A DNA stretch of 64,000 nt from Diprion similis (GCF_021155765.1 NC_060106.1:15526031-15590030), one strand, 5' to 3'. Counted from the first letter of the stretch, positions 35,313 to 49,669 are shown. Translations and numbers: made by a program. Notes: a model not told the origin generated them from the letters alone.

Positions 35313-38300
35313 AGAAACTATAAACTACGCGTATGTTGATTATTACCCACAAAGTGTTTGAGGGGGCGAGTCCGATGCCGAAGAATTCCCGAAGCCTTTA
35401 TCCCTTTGCAGTCGACGCCAGAAGCACAATCTATCATTTCATGATTACTGGACATGAGAATTTGGCCAATGTTCGATACTATCCACGATCGTGTTGAATT
35501 CATGCACTCCTCACAGAAAAATTCAATAATCTTCATCGATTTGGCAAACGGTAAACTTTTTTATGTTAACCGACAAATTTACACAACGTTTGTTCTGAGA
35601 AACATTCACCAATCGGAATCTGCTTAAAATGTTACGTTGGCAGTAATCTATTAATATCGATACATCAAAGTTCGATTACTCTTGAGGTGAATAAAATACA
35701 ATGATTCTAGAGTAGAGCACTGTGTTCCAATTGAACACCATCACAGTGAAGAATATCAGTGATTCATTACTACTCGATTTTTCATTCAATCAAAAATACT
35801 AACAAATCAGATGTTTGAATGTGTTGTAACATTCAAAATCACTATCATAGGCAGAGTAATCTCCGATCAGACAGGTTAGATTCTGGTAAATTTTCTTTGC
35901 AGTCGCTGATAGAACATATTTACAAATTATTAATTTTTGGACATCAGAAGAATCATGCTACAAAAGTGATATTCGCCATTTTTATATACTCATAGTGTGT
36001 AAGAATTCGAAACTACGAAAAGAGGTCAGAACCCAAGCTTGGGTGGGCCTCTAATTTACCTGTAGTCTCAATTTTTATTACTTCTTTCAAGTTCCAGGCT
36101 TCAGACTTTTTCCAGGCTCAATAAGTGGGCTGGTGGGTCACGAACGTATCAGATCGGCTACTAGTGATTGGCTGCGATAAATCTCTGGAAATAAATAAGA
36201 AAGTATTGTAAACACGAGTGATTACTGCAGGACAGATCTCCTTAAAAACGTCAATATCTTTCAAGTTCATGCTCACTGCAGCGTTCCTCGAACTCGCTTT
36301 CTTCTCATATGAACACATTGGCGCGTTAAACGTGTTTTTTCATCGTATCCAAAGAAAGCATATAATGAGTCTCATGAGTGGAGATGAAAATACGAAATTA
36401 TATCCCCTGATCATACGTTTACCCCTAAAATTGTATTTCAGGTAAATTTATTTAATTTTGAGACATCGGCTGCATAGGATTGCTAAAACGGAATTCCATG
36501 AGGACAAATACATTGCAAACTCTTATAATATGTTTGGTACGTGATTTCGGTGTTACTTCTGACGTTGGTTTTTACGACATTTTAACCAACGTGTTTCTCT
36601 AGGATACATTGCTCCTAAATCCTAAACAGATAGCCTCCTCCTTCACCACCTTGGAGGTGAAAGTGTTGCTTGACTTCCGCTTCAAAGAGCACCTATTCGA
36701 GTTAGGTACTCATGAAAACGTGTTAGTACGCCTGCAGTTGTGGGCCTGATTGAACCGTACATCCCCATAGTTACGAGCCATCGACTTCCCATTAAAAAGC
36801 CATACCCTACACGGATGCAGCTCGTTCTATTGCTAAGCCAGCAATGCGAGAAGAGATATTATCCAGCTGAAAGATAATAAAACCACGTTATATACTCAAA
36901 TATTATACATGATATTGCAGATCGTACACAAGCATATATCTCATATACATGATGTTATATTCCATGTACAACCATCTGCAACAAGAATTTTGATTTATGG
37001 TTCACATGATTCTGTACGGATACTGCGCTCAAGAAATCTGTAGTGAAACTGGGACCAAAAACCAGTTTAGTATTTCACAGCCCGTAAGTCGTCTTCAACA
37101 TATATCAGAAGATCGTCAGTGTATTCGAGTATTGAACTAGCGAAAAAAAATTATTCTATAGATAAAGCAACGTGTAACCACCTCCTACTGCAATCCATGA
37201 TTGAAAAATCATTCCTGTTCGTAGAAACATATTTATACGTGTTCGATGTAGGTAATGCATCTAGAAACGGTAAATGTGTATCTTCGCATCTGCACGTGGT
37301 CTGAGAGAAATCAGATTAACGAAGACTTGAGAATGAACATCGATGGGATCTTAAACCCTGCGGCGTTTAATAGTCTCGTATAAAGTGTGGGCGGGATTTG
37401 CAAGCCGTGCACGATTGTGTTTATCGTGAGCCGTGTAATGTAACATCTCTAACGGTAAGTGCAATATCTACACAGGTTACATCTTTAGCGAATTTCATCG
37501 CCAATACCGAAAGCCCAAAATCTTACTTCGAACGGTACTGCAAAATAGCAACGAACATAACATCGCACTTGCAATGAGTTGAAGAGTTTAAAAGTATATG
37601 TATAATCGTGAAGACAATTCTTAAGTGATTCACATGTCACAGACTGCAAGGACATTTCCTTTGGTCACGGTCATGCTTTCGTTATGGAGAAAGACTTCTC
37701 ACATTACGAATCCACCTGCAATGGGCTATTTTTCAGAATGAAGAGCAGATAGTGCGACAAAGAGTGTAACAACCTCACTGTGATAAACCATTTCGCGCTT
37801 CGTGGATCCCTCCAAGAAAGGATCCTCAATCGCACCTTCTAATGCACGCGAGCGATGCGTTCGAGGTATATTTATGGTAACAGGGAAATCCGAATGTCAC
37901 AGTTACGATTTAATTCAACTAGTTACGACCGTTTGGGCGTCAGAAGCCAGTTTTTTGTAAGCGCCTCGTACTCGAACTCTCGGTAGGGACACCGTGACAC
38001 ACATGAGTGGCAGCGCACTAACGGTATCACCAGGCTGACCTACTCTTGAGGCCGTCGTCGCACCTCTCTCCCTGGCCGACCGACCAGCCGTATTTGCTGT
38101 TTCACTCGGAGAATAGGAGTACACACTTTTTCCTTCGAACTTCGATGGGTACCCCGGTACCGATGACAGCCAGTAATCAGAGTCCCCTTGACTGCAGAGG
38201 AGCTACCGTCCAGTCGAGAATGCCTGACATGTAGCCGTTCGTCGTGGGCAACGTCAGTACAGCACCAACCCCACGGAGGCAAACCGATTGTGAAAACTAG

Positions 38301-38465
38301 CTGGCTAATGTGGTGTACTTTTACAGTGGGTGCTTTAGTGGTGCTAGATCAACTGAGGCTAGACAGGTGCCTCTAGTGTTCCATTTACTATTGCAGTGAC
38401 TACAGTGAACCAGTGACACTGATTTTCGGATTTACGCGCCCTGTCTGTACCAGACCACTGAAACT
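35313..38465. other. Intergenic region and probable 5' region of the Spätzle-like gene
   Basis: No coding exon can be supported. Short open frames at 36218-36445 and 37119-37304 have no recognisable domains. A more GC-rich stretch at about 37900-38330, rich in CpG, stands out from its AT-rich surroundings and ends about 140 bp before the start codon at 38466; it is a plausible promoter and first-exon region. An initiator-like TCAGTA lies near 38250. No TATA box is convincing. Confidence 0.45.
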
Positions 38466-41400
38466 ATGAGGATTTTCATTTTGCTTGTATTTTGGGTAAG
38501 TTCTTACGACGTTTAACGAATTTCTGCGCCATCGTCTCTGGGGTGCGTCTCTAAATTGTACTTCTAGTTTAATTACTTTGACCTAATTCGTAAGTGGAGA
38601 TTCCACTGGACCCTTAAAGTTGTCAGTGATTCGAATTGGGATTGAATAAAAATCTCTACAGGCAATTTGATAAACAGTGTGACACTCTTTTGGAATTTTA
38701 TTTTTCAAGTCTACAGATTTATTGTAAAGCGATGAAGCTTCGAATCCACATTTATTAATCACATATTCAAATACAGTTTAACGCACATCCGTCTCGCATA
38801 GCGCAAAAATCATTACTAATTCAGCCGTAGTATAAGGTCTGACGATATATATTACGGATCTTGAAATACTCACGTAAATTGGTTAAAGCTATTTCTCTTA
38901 CGGTTAAATGAGCGAAATGGAAAAATCTGAGACGTCTCACAGCCACATCCCTGATATCCGCTATTGTTTCATACCCCTATATACTCTATATTTTACTGAA
39001 CGCGAAGGGCGTATCATAAATCCACGAGATCCTTGTCCAACCACTTAGGGCCTCGTAAGAATCGTCAAATAACATTCAATAACAAGCGTAATCTACTAGG
39101 AATGAAATAACACCATAACTGGTGTCCGGGTCGTGGACGGTCAGGACGAAGATTATCGGAAACATCCGCGTTTGCATCTGCTCGCAACGAATTGTTTGAA
39201 ATAAGGTATTTTTTTATGCGGGCTGCTAAGGGGTATTTCACTAAAGCAAAAATTCACACCGTAATTACGTATTTACTGATTACTGAAATTTTACAGAGTG
39301 ATTACGAGAGGAAATAATTTCTCACGACTACCAATGATTATTCCGATGATTACTAATGCAGATTTTTATTTTGATGTTACCATTTTCAGCGTAATTCCGG
39401 AGATTACCAAATGATTTCAAATGATATTGTCACCTCAATCGCTTCGGTGAAACACCCCTTGCGGGTTGTGCATCCTGTCCACCCTGAATCATCTATGATG
39501 ACAATTGTACGAGTCCATAAAATCTGCACTAATAATATTCACACGTCCTTACATTTTATCCATAATCTTGGTTGTCTGAAGAAAAATGTCATAAGATTCA
39601 CTAAATGATGGCGCAAGTGTCATTAGCATCGAGAACCTTGATCAAGGTTAAGGACTACCGTCAACAGAAGTTTGCGAAAGGTCAGGCCATTCATTACTGT
39701 TCCATAACAATAGAAGCAGTGACGAAAGAGTACATCATGGTGCGGTGTGCGGTATGGTGCATGTGAAAGGTCCCGCCTACCGGTCATCGACCGAGTGTGC
39801 GCGCTGTACGTACACGTGAAACATTTTAAATCATGCCACTGATCATTGTATGCAAAACCGAAGGGCCACTGGTATCACGCACCGACTTGAGATGGATCCA
39901 ATTAGTTTGTTAAAAATAGATATGACCATGCATGGCGATAAAATGCACAGTATTCAGTGCTGTGTCTATAGTAACTGTCCGTAATTGCAGGTGTTTACAT
40001 GAAACATATAAGGCCAATCATCGTTTTCTCAACACTCTACTTATTACAACCGTAATTCTCGTGTCACTGTCAGCTTTTCAGTAAACAACAAGCACATAAC
40101 ACGATTTGAACTTTTCAACCATTCATAGATTAGATAGAAAGTGTTACATTTATTCAATGAATGTTAAATTCGAATTAGTAATCTCGTAACATATTTCCAA
40201 AGACAAGTTATGCTGATACAGTTAAGTCGAGTATACTACCATGTTACTATATCTAGTGGTTTTGATATCAAAACCACTAGAATTGTACGTAAGACTGTCC
40301 GGAGAATCAGCAACAAACTATACCTAGTTTCTTCCTTTCCATCTGTTATATATTCACGTTGAAAGTTTTTTCCACGTTCAATCACGCCTCGAGTAGGACA
40401 CACCTGACAAATTAAGGTTCCAATGATGATCGCTTGCCCACCGTTAACCGATTGCCCCCGAAATTGGAATTGGTACAGGTATATATATCTGGCCTCTGTG
40501 CTCAACGACCCACTGCACTATGACGAAAACTATACATGCATCGCACAACGCACAGGACGACGCAAAAGGCAGTAACATCACCGACCACTTTGTATAACTA
40601 TTCTTACTTGGAATATTATCGAAAACTTTCCTAGACATCGTCGAATAATGAAGGGCTGCCTGATTTCAATATTTTCTTGTGGCAGGCCGAGCCTGTAAAC
40701 CGATTGGTCCAATTCTTAACGGTTAATCTATCAAATTAAAAGCATAACGGGGTATCCAGCAAGCGGTACGATTTCTCCGCAGAACCAACTTAACTGATCA
40801 CCAACCGGGGATTGCAAATATACGCACATTTGTATACATAGATATGTGTGCGTGTGTGTTTGTATACGTGAAAATATGGGTGTATATGCCCAAATCACCT
40901 TGAACTTGTACGAAGAGTTGTAAACACGGATGGTGAAGCGATTACCTGTTGCAAGAAGTAGGTCATCCGGTTTTATATTTGTCTGTGCAAATTTGAAAGC
41001 TGTCGCGAAACATGAACCACACGAGTTACCGATTATGAAGGTACTTTCACTGACGTCTTCTATATGCTAGGAACAACAATACGTAGAAACAGACGCGTCC
41101 AATAGTCCGTTGCAAACTTTCTCATCTTGATTATTCGTATGTTGAAGAATGTAAATGTACTCTAATCGTAACAATATGAATAGACTCGGTATAGGTGCCA
41201 ATGGGGTTGAAACTCTATAGATCTTCAGTACCTTGTATCCCCATAATATAATAAATATTAATAATACAATGAATTATCATTTTTATTTACCGTAATGGAG
41301 TAAGCTGTCGGATTGACCTACTGCATGTGCCTGTACTGTGTATATCTCTACGGTCTTGGCTTTTCAGGTTCTTAAATTGCAGTTGAGTAGATGTCAAAGC

Positions 41401-43226
41401 TTCAAAGGTGGCAGTTCCGGAAACTTTGGATACGATGCCTCCTCAGCGTGTAGTAGGCCCTACTCAAGATCGGCAAGAGCACGATTTGAAAATCTTCCCT
41501 GTGACTTCAGACACCAGAACTGGTGCACCGTTCCTGGAAGTGCATACCCATGGTTAGTGCAGTTGGATAGTATAATGAAATTTGAACGACTGCAATCGCA
41601 AAGTTCTGCAATGTCTTCAAAGTCCATCTTATACACTGATTTTCACACTGAATACTAATTATACGGGATTTAGGCACGCGGTGCGTCGTTTCGTTCAAGA
41701 AAATCAAGGACTGATGCGACGCATGTACGGAGATGAACGACACATCAACGTCCTAAGAGCAGAAATAGATAATAACGATGTCACTGAGGCTGATGTCGAT
41801 GAAGAATTCTTTCAGCCAGTTGATGATTCCACGTAAGATTTTTGAAGATATTCATAAGTACAACTCAGTTCAGGTTTTTAATTTTATTTACAAAAGTATG
41901 GGCTGAAGTTGAAAACGAGTTCTTGTATTTTTTTCTCGTAACGCTGCAGATACTTTGAGCACGAAGATGACTATGAAGAGTTCGAAGATGACGATCAAGA
42001 AAGCACGGAGGGGTTCGGGGACAGAAGCTTTACAAGCAGAGCTTTTGACGACTCTAGTGGTAGAAGAAGATTCAGCAAGTTCCCAAAATTGGGAGATTAT
42101 TCGCGACCTCAATTCCGACCTGCCAGTACCAGGACGACATCAACGTTAACGACGAGCGACTCAACAACGAAGGCAGCGGTTACTAAAAGCGAAGAAAAAA
42201 CTATCAACAATTCTACAGATCAACAGAATGAGACGATCGTAGAAAAAACTACAACACCGGTAGTAACTTTGGCCCAGATTGCTAACGTACAGAATCTGAG
42301 CATCAACGAAATTCCGGACAGACAGCCGGACAACCTAGACGTAAAATTAGAAAATCTCACAGATCTGCCCGAAACTGACACAACGACCACAGAACGTATG
42401 ACTTCTGAAATGGAAGTAACTACGGACTTACCAACAACTGTAATGGTGGACCCCCTTGATGTCGAACTCGGTGACGAACCAGCCAGAAACAGTCCGAACA
42501 AAGGTCCAGGTATCGAGCAGCTATTTGCTGCCACAGAGCAGCACTTTCGACCGAGACCAGAATACAGACCACCAGAAGTGAGACCGGGAACTGCTTCGCC
42601 AAATGCGGGAGGACAACTGTTCCAAGACGTTGCTGCGAAAGATCAAGCGCCGCCGATCCTGAGGCCAAGAGGAGTGTAAGGGCTCTTTCACGTTGTACGG
42701 AATGGACTACTTGATAAATTATATGATTTTGTCTCAGTTTTAATTTTTCTAAATATCATTATTCTTCAGAAACGCCTGTCCAGTAAAAGAAGAAGTCGTC
42801 GCACCGTTCTGGGCGAATAACACTCGTGGCGAGGTACTCGCCCTCCTAAACCTTTATCCGTTCGAGCAGTACGTACATTGGGAGAAATGCACGTGAGTAA
42901 AATTTTCCGTCGCCATTGTGCTATAATCACAATATATTAGTGTTGATATCGAGCCGAATCCATTGATTAGGAACGAGAACAAACAGATGCACTGCCGGGA
43001 TGGGTGTAGGTGTGAACAGCAGTTCAGACTTCACAGGTTGCTGGCCTATGATCCAAATAATGAGTGCCGAGGCATCTTCAGCGACTGGTTCAAGTTTCCA
43101 AGTTGTTGCGTCTGTCGATGTTACGATTTACCGGTTGAATTTCGAGTCACGTCTCGTTCGCCAAGGGCGCAAAAACCCCGTCGTAAAACTAAAAATCAAG
43201 TGCAGTCCCAATGGTACACGCACTGA
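38466..43226 (+). CDS. Spätzle-family Toll ligand precursor (Spz3/Spz4-like)
   Basis: Six coding exons: 38466-38495, 41368-41552, 41674-41832, 41950-42675, 42770-42892 and 42971-43226. All joints are GT-AG and in frame, giving 492 aa. It begins [10 protein letters not shown], the start of a signal peptide that continues into exon 2. Next come a conserved-looking [17 protein letters not shown] stretch (split by intron 2), an acidic block (about 126-145) and a Thr-rich, Asp/Glu-rich pro-region (about 175-330). The C-terminal cystine knot has Cys at 370, 407, 416, 420, 422, 440, 453, 454, 456 and 458, including the [11 protein letters not shown] signature, plus a glycosylation sequon at Asn383. 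Spätzle ligands are secreted precursors, cut before the knot, that dimerise and bind Toll-family receptors in immunity and development. ILRPRGV at about 361-367 is a possible cleavage site (inference). I favour Spz3 by memory of the family, but the paralogue is not certain. Confidence 0.93.
39262..39425 (+). repeat. Cluster of GATTAC-like motifs
   Basis: TGATTACTGA, TGATTACGAG, TGATTATTCC, TGATTACTAATG and AGATTACCAAATG occur within about 160 bp, with related TTACGTATTTAC and GTAATTCC words between. It looks like a decayed short tandem repeat; a binding-site cluster cannot be excluded. Confidence 0.4.
40252..40281. repeat. Perfect 30-bp palindrome
   Basis: Arms of 15 nt with no spacer: the left arm reads TCTAGTGGTTTTGAT and the right arm is its exact reverse complement. 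The centre is GATATC. The next outer base pair does not match. It lies in intron 1 of the Spätzle-like gene. Confidence 0.97.
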
Positions 43227-44149
43227 GCACAGATCGGAGGTCAAAACACAGCCTACAGAACATCGGTTGGAGAATTATCCGCAATACAACACAAAGCTTT
43301 TAAATACGTAGTATTAATTGTCTGATGACGAGGTCAAATCATCGAGAATATTTATTATACGTAGATATAACGTTGAGTATCTGCCACTGTGATTGAGATT
43401 AAATTTATGTTCACTTTGGGAGTGCCAAATTCCGAATGAGCGATGAGAGTCGTGAGCGGAATCCAAAATCAGTTTGTCACTGTTCAAATGAAGAAAAAAA
43501 TAATATGTCACATGTAAACGCACAAACTTTCATTTTCATGGTAATTCTCAAAATTTTAGCACGTTAATTATATTTTTATGCTCTATTAACGATTGAATAT
43601 GAATAACATACTCACAACAACAGGTTGTTAAAACAATTAATAACGAAAATGAAACATATTCTTAAGATTTTTTACTATGTGGCCGTTTTTGTTGAATATA
43701 TGTACATGTTACTTGACAATCACCGCAGACATACCTAAATTCAGAAAGAACCGACCCACGTCCCAGTGTCTACTCACTACTGCCCGTGACTACGCCTGGT
43801 GATAATTATAACTTATTATAAAGCTTTGTTTGCCCATTATAAAAATCCATTTTCTTTGAGATACGTTAACATACGTATAATGTTATTATAACTTACACTT
43901 ATATACTGTACAACATTGTAACTGGTTGAAAAATACTCAGGTCACTTTGTACAAGTGACATGATTTTTACATTCTTCAACGGTCTGCCATAAAACTGATG
44001 TAATTTCAGTGCAAACTGACAGAAGCATGACCGTTCAAAAAGTAGAAGGGAGAAATTTGGTTTTTTGTAAAAGAACGAACTTACGTTTTATAGAACTTAA
44101 TGAATAATACGGGAATTCATGCACTTTATTCAATTTGTGTGACGAACAA

Positions 44150-44155
44150 AATAAA
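44150..44155 (+). terminator. Candidate poly-A signal for the Spätzle-like gene
   Basis: First canonical AATAAA downstream of the stop codon at 43224-43226, implying a 3'UTR of about 0.94 kb. An ATTAAA variant occurs earlier near 43395, so a shorter 3' end is also possible. Confidence 0.4.
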
Positions 44156-47100
44156 GTAAAAGTTTGCTCTCACGATAGAAATCAAATAGATAAGTAAAAA
44201 GATTTTCGGATGTAATTTAATATCGCGTGTCCAACGACAAAAGATCGTAAGCATTATAAATGCGACTTCAGTGGCAAAAATATGTATATTTTTTTTCCAC
44301 CATTCGCAACAAAAATTTATATCGTTACAAAACCAATTGGCGAATCGGAAATTATTTGCGTATTTGAAAAGGCTCATAATTGCAATTAGTAATCCATTTC
44401 TTGTTAATTCATTACTTTAATTTTATTGTTTAAATTATGAATATATATACACCATATTCCTTAACTTACTGGATAATATATAATAACAATAATATTACGA
44501 ACTAAAGCTGCCTATTGTCATAACAGTATTCTATAAATTTCCGAATATTTAAATTTTTTATAAAAAAAATCATTGTAGATTGAAATTGCATGTGTTATAA
44601 CATACCGAAACACGAACGGCTCATAATCTTCGCTTCATCAATGAAAAGCAAAAATGCAGATTTTACCTGACTATCTATATGTTTGAACATTGGCTAACGA
44701 GTATCCGCCATTCACTAGATAATGATTTATTTGTAATTTTCATTGTATTTATTTTCATTATACGAATTATAAATGCTGCATTGTAAAAAACAAATTAAAC
44801 AATGATAAACGTTGAACGTTAGTATTTTTATTGGGCATCCACTTAGAGCAGAAATTGCTCAAAAACAACCTCCATATTCAACAATATTACCTACAACTAC
44901 TGTATAAGAATCAATGTCAAATATATATTATATAAAGAAGCTGTGTATAAATATAAATATTTATAAATACGTGCTAAAACATTTGGTATCAAAACCATTG
45001 CAGGAAAAAATGTCGAAAAATTCATCTCAAATTCTCTCATAGTCTCTTAGCATATAGTGTGGTACATAATATAGTAAGATTTAATTAATTCGCATTGAAT
45101 TGAATCGCAGTGAAAAGTGGACTGCTCTAATCTATATCATATAATTGCTCCACAAACGTATTACCCATGTTCGGATAATATAATTTATTATTATGAATGC
45201 ACCGAGACAGCCTAACTGAATATTATGTGTATTATGTGTACAAATTACAAGAAGAGCACATTATAGGAACACAACAATAGTAGTGACTGCTGAACAACAT
45301 TGGCTCACTTTTTGAGTAAGAAAATCGTATACATACTACTCTAGACAGTGCTATACTTGAGCACACATTTCTTTTTTCGTTGAAACGCTTTGCGACTGAA
45401 TCATATGTTTGGCAAATGCAATAATACCGTCACTTTCAGTAGAATACCATTCTTCAATTCACTACTCTTCTCAATCTTACGGGTAAAACCTACAGTTATT
45501 GCTATGAAATAACACTTCGTTCTAATCAATTGCACGATGCAATAGCTAGCGAAATATATTAGTAAAGTTGTACTACTTGTCACAAGTATATTTAATTGTA
45601 TAATGCACTGAGTGGAGTAGCTGTGTAGCCAATTTTATGGTATAAACTCAATAATCAGATTGCTATAAACTTTTCGAGCTAAGAACACTTCACCTTTGCA
45701 AATATTACAGGATACTGCAATATATCATTAATCACAGGGCACCAAAAGTTAAAATATATTATTTCTAAAACATTGGATTGGCAATTTATACATCATCATC
45801 AGTACCAAGGCACAATAATGAATATTATAATCGGTAGTGAACATTTCAAAAGCACCAAGTAGAATACATAAAAATCGTATGGACTTATGTTCTAATCAAA
45901 CAGAGTTCTCTTAAATGGAGTCATCAATAAAAAAAAAATGTACACATTACGAACGCTTGCCGATCAAATTTCGATATAAAATTAATAAACCATGTTTGAC
46001 TTTTTGCAATTCAAGTATGGGAGGACTTTGAATGTACTTGGGAATAGTGAATTTAAAAATAAAATCAATAATACTATTCTCAGTTACTATTTTGTGATAT
46101 GTACCTGGTTTCAAATATTATTCATACGAAACTCGATAATAACAAAAGCTACTTCCATTGTCTATCCATAATACAATAAAAATAACCTTAGCGTTTGTTA
46201 AGTAAGTGATAAGTGGACACCTTTTTTCGGCCATTTCGCATATTCAATAATTTATTATTAAATTTCTTGATTAAAAACGTGATATTCACATTAAAACTCC
46301 GTACATACCACCATTAAATAGTATTCGTTGAATCATTTTTTCGTTATTGCGAATAGTTACGTAAGTAAATAATATATGAAAAATTTTGCAACGGTATGCA
46401 ATTTACTTCACAAATTTTAATAAGCTTCTCCTTCTCTTCCCCCTCGTTGGGATAATCGATGTACCAACAAGATAAAATAAAACTTTTACCAGCCCATGAT
46501 CAATTTATAATAATCGATCTCCATATTCTATCTGCCTTTAGGTATCGAGGTTTAAAGTGTGAAAAGTTGCAATCTCAGATTAAACGGACAAGGGATAATT
46601 ACAACGATCGAAGATCAGAAGAAAAATTATCATAGACAATATGATGGAAAGAAGAAAAGTATCTGTGAATAGTCGAGTAACACAGAGATGTTAAATTCGT
46701 AAAAATAGAATACTACTCAAGACCAGGCATGACTTGAGTGACAGAAATTCAAAGACAGTCTGATGAACTATTTGAGATTTCTACGACAAAGTCAATGCCA
46801 TCAGCCCCTTTAGCTACAATATATCACCAGCAATGCTTCAATGAATACTAGTCATCTTATTGTAAGTGCAAAGTGCAACTACCTATGTGAATGTAACATT
46901 ATTTTATTAGGTATATTACTATTAACGCTATTTCAATGTATATGTCTTTGTCTACTGTAGTTTATGTATGTACGTCTAAATGTATGATTGGATACAGATT
47001 GTCTAAAACATTCGTGTCACGTGTATAAGTGAACATTGTTACAATGATATGTTGTTAACGCAGTATCTGCAAAACTGTGATTGTATCATTAGAATCACTA

Positions 47101-49669
47101 TTATTGAGCTGTCAAGTTTCTAAACTTTACGATTGCTTATTTTAATATTTAGTATCGGACTTGCTTGAATTTGATACATCTGTGACTCATTCTACGATAA
47201 ACTGTAGAATTTCCAGTGACCCTCAATATCATACGAACCAATGTTAAAAACAAATTTTTCTGAAAATCGAAATGGTGAAATGCTATTCATACAAACAGTA
47301 TCAGTGAATATTGGCGACGAATGCGACTGACGCAACCGATTTTACCTGAGGTCCGCATAAACGTATCTCCCTCACTCAAGGGTTGGGTGACCTGTATTCA
47401 ATAAATGACCCGGTCGAATGATTTTCCGTTTTCCAATAGTAAAATTACAGAAATACGTTCAAACATCGACAAATATTCAAGCAAGTCTTTGTAAAATCAC
47501 ATAGCAAATATAATATTTAAAACATATGCCAGTAATTTGTTCTTTGTTCCTAAAGTCACTATTTAAGATCATTTTGGCTACGTTAAAGTAGCATTGTGGC
47601 TCCACTAAATATCACTTTATAAGTCATTGCCAACTGCCAATGGAAACAAGATTAATCGTACCCTTATCAATTATTATATCCTTGTAATTTTTGGTCTGGG
47701 TAAACTTATGCCTAAATATTGTCCGATTAGAAAACTTAATTTTACAAGAAAACGTAAAAGCAACAAAGCAAAAAACAATCACGAAAAACAATAGAGACCG
47801 AATAAATCTCATTCTCGATTCATACGATTTTAGAAGTCCACAGCTAACAATAATAATTACCGGACTCAAGAACATAAGATGGCATGAAGAAAATAATAAA
47901 TGGTTAAAGCTAGATCGTGCCACTTAGATCTTCATGTGGTTAGTACAATAAGCTCGATATCGTTCAGAGTACAATAAATAATACAATTTTGAAAATATTT
48001 AGTTGCACTTGAAACATGAAGCATCTTATGACAATATTTCCAGTACAACTAGCTTAACTCCAAAAACAAGAAACGAAATCCATTGAAAATCATCTTGTGA
48101 TTTCTAACTAATTACAAAACTGTTTCTATATAATTCAATACCACATTTGCCACGTGAAGTAGCTTTTCCAAATACTGAGCCTTTAATTTTTCAAGGTTAT
48201 CGATTATAAATAAAAAATGTAAAATTTTATACAGGTAATAATTGAAAGCCTATTCATTCAAATTTCAAATTTTACTTTGATTGAAATAATAGCTTACAAA
48301 CATAGGTATCAGTAATTGGGAAATCTACCTTTTGCCAAACATTTAGTTAATCGGATTATATAACTTACATAATAATACGACACCTCACCGTAACTACTAT
48401 AAATTATTATTAAAACATAATTGTGTTGATTTTTTTATAGAAATACTTATTTTTCCACATTATATTTACAAATTAGAATCAGGAACTGCTGTATAAAGAT
48501 TAATTCCTGTTTGTGTATTTTTTTCTCTACCAATTCCATTGTATTGTGACTTAAGCGCTTAGAAATTTCTAACTTTTTTAATTGACACTACACGACCAGT
48601 CATTTGGTTTTCATTGCTATTGATAATCTGTACCAATTCAAGTTCATGTAATCTAGCAACGAGTATGAATTTTCGTTTAATTTCTTTCTTTATATACCTA
48701 CTGTATATTTTCAAATACTTGGCCGATTGAATTTTTACATTATATATTATAACTTCAAGTACTATATATATTATAACATGATATTATATGCACTGTGGAT
48801 CGAAGATTATTATATGCCAGCTTAAAATATTCCAAAGATGTCAATTACCAAGAAAGTGATTAGCTATTGTTTGAAAATAACTTACCCAGGTACCACCAAG
48901 GTTTTAACATAAGAACGTGTAATTATTTAATGCCTATAGCTACTCACAACCAGAGCTTCAAGGTGGCATTAATCCTACCTCCACATCAGTACATCAAGGC
49001 AACACCGTGTCTCATTTAAAAATTATGCTTAGCACGTAGCAGACGAAACCAAAATGCAGAACTTGATCTTACTCGACGAATGGACCCAAACAGTTGATAT
49101 CGAAATTTTTTCACTTTTTTCCTCTTTTTGTGGTCGATTTATTAAAGCACGATGAATCATGTTTCATGACACTCTTCCATACCTATCTCTAAATAACAAA
49201 GAATCAACTTGATATCACAATTTATTTAAAAATGAAGTAAATGATGGGATAATTCTGGTATTTTTACCATCTAATGTTATTCGTACTTCAAATAAAAAAT
49301 AATGCTATCAACGATTATATGCCTCCCAATCGATGCTCAATTCTCATTCAAACATAAAGTTCTGCTCAACCGTTAGGTTTAATTAGAATCTTGGATTGCA
49401 GGGGCAATTGAGTACATCTCTATTACAATTGTATTTCCAATTCAGGATGTAGAGTTATTATTATTGTTATGGTATTATTACGGTTACTATTATTGTTATT
49501 ATCATTATCATTCATGTTATTATTATTATATACGGCATATTTACTGTATAGATTTTCGTTTCTGTCATACAGTTGATAATTCATTGTAAGACTCAAATGT
49601 GGACACTGCTTTGCAAATATCTACTTTTCCTCATTCAAGGCCAATCTTTAATCACTTACTAAAATTTAC
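44156..49669. other. AT-rich intergenic stretch between convergent genes
   Basis: About 5.5 kb with no supported exon. Short open frames on both strands (for example 47624-47923 on the - strand and 47691-47927 on the + strand) are complementary and low in complexity, as expected by chance in AT-rich DNA. Many AATAAA and TTTATT words occur, so the 3' ends of either neighbouring gene could extend into it. Confidence 0.6.
49454..49530. repeat. Interrupted TTA/TTG trinucleotide microsatellite
   Basis: A run of TTATTA and TTGTTA units broken by TGGTATTATTACGGTTAC and ending in TTATTATTATA. It lies downstream of the likely Dlg5 3' end. Confidence 0.85.

Larger units (their letters stand above)
38496..41367 (+). 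other. First intron of the Spätzle-like gene
   Basis: 2.87-kb phase-0 intron (GTAAGT to TTTTCAG) separating the ten-residue first coding exon from the rest. A second usable acceptor, TTGCAG, ends at 41382 and would remove five residues without changing frame. The intron holds a 30-bp palindrome at 40252, a cluster of GATTAC motifs at 39262-39425 and a short GT-rich tract near 40843. No exon is supported inside it. Confidence 0.8.

Noticed and set aside
36600..36720. tRNA-like TTCGAGT segment and a small hairpin (TTCACC/GGTGAA)
   Set aside because: No cloverleaf arms or A box at the correct distance.
38040..38282. 80-codon - strand open frame in the GC-rich zone upstream of the Spätzle-like gene
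   Set aside because: No family match; long frames are expected in a CpG-rich promoter zone, and there are no supporting splice sites.
47624..47927. Overlapping open frames on both strands as a small gene
   Set aside because: Complementary frames in AT-rich sequence with low-complexity translations; typical chance pair.
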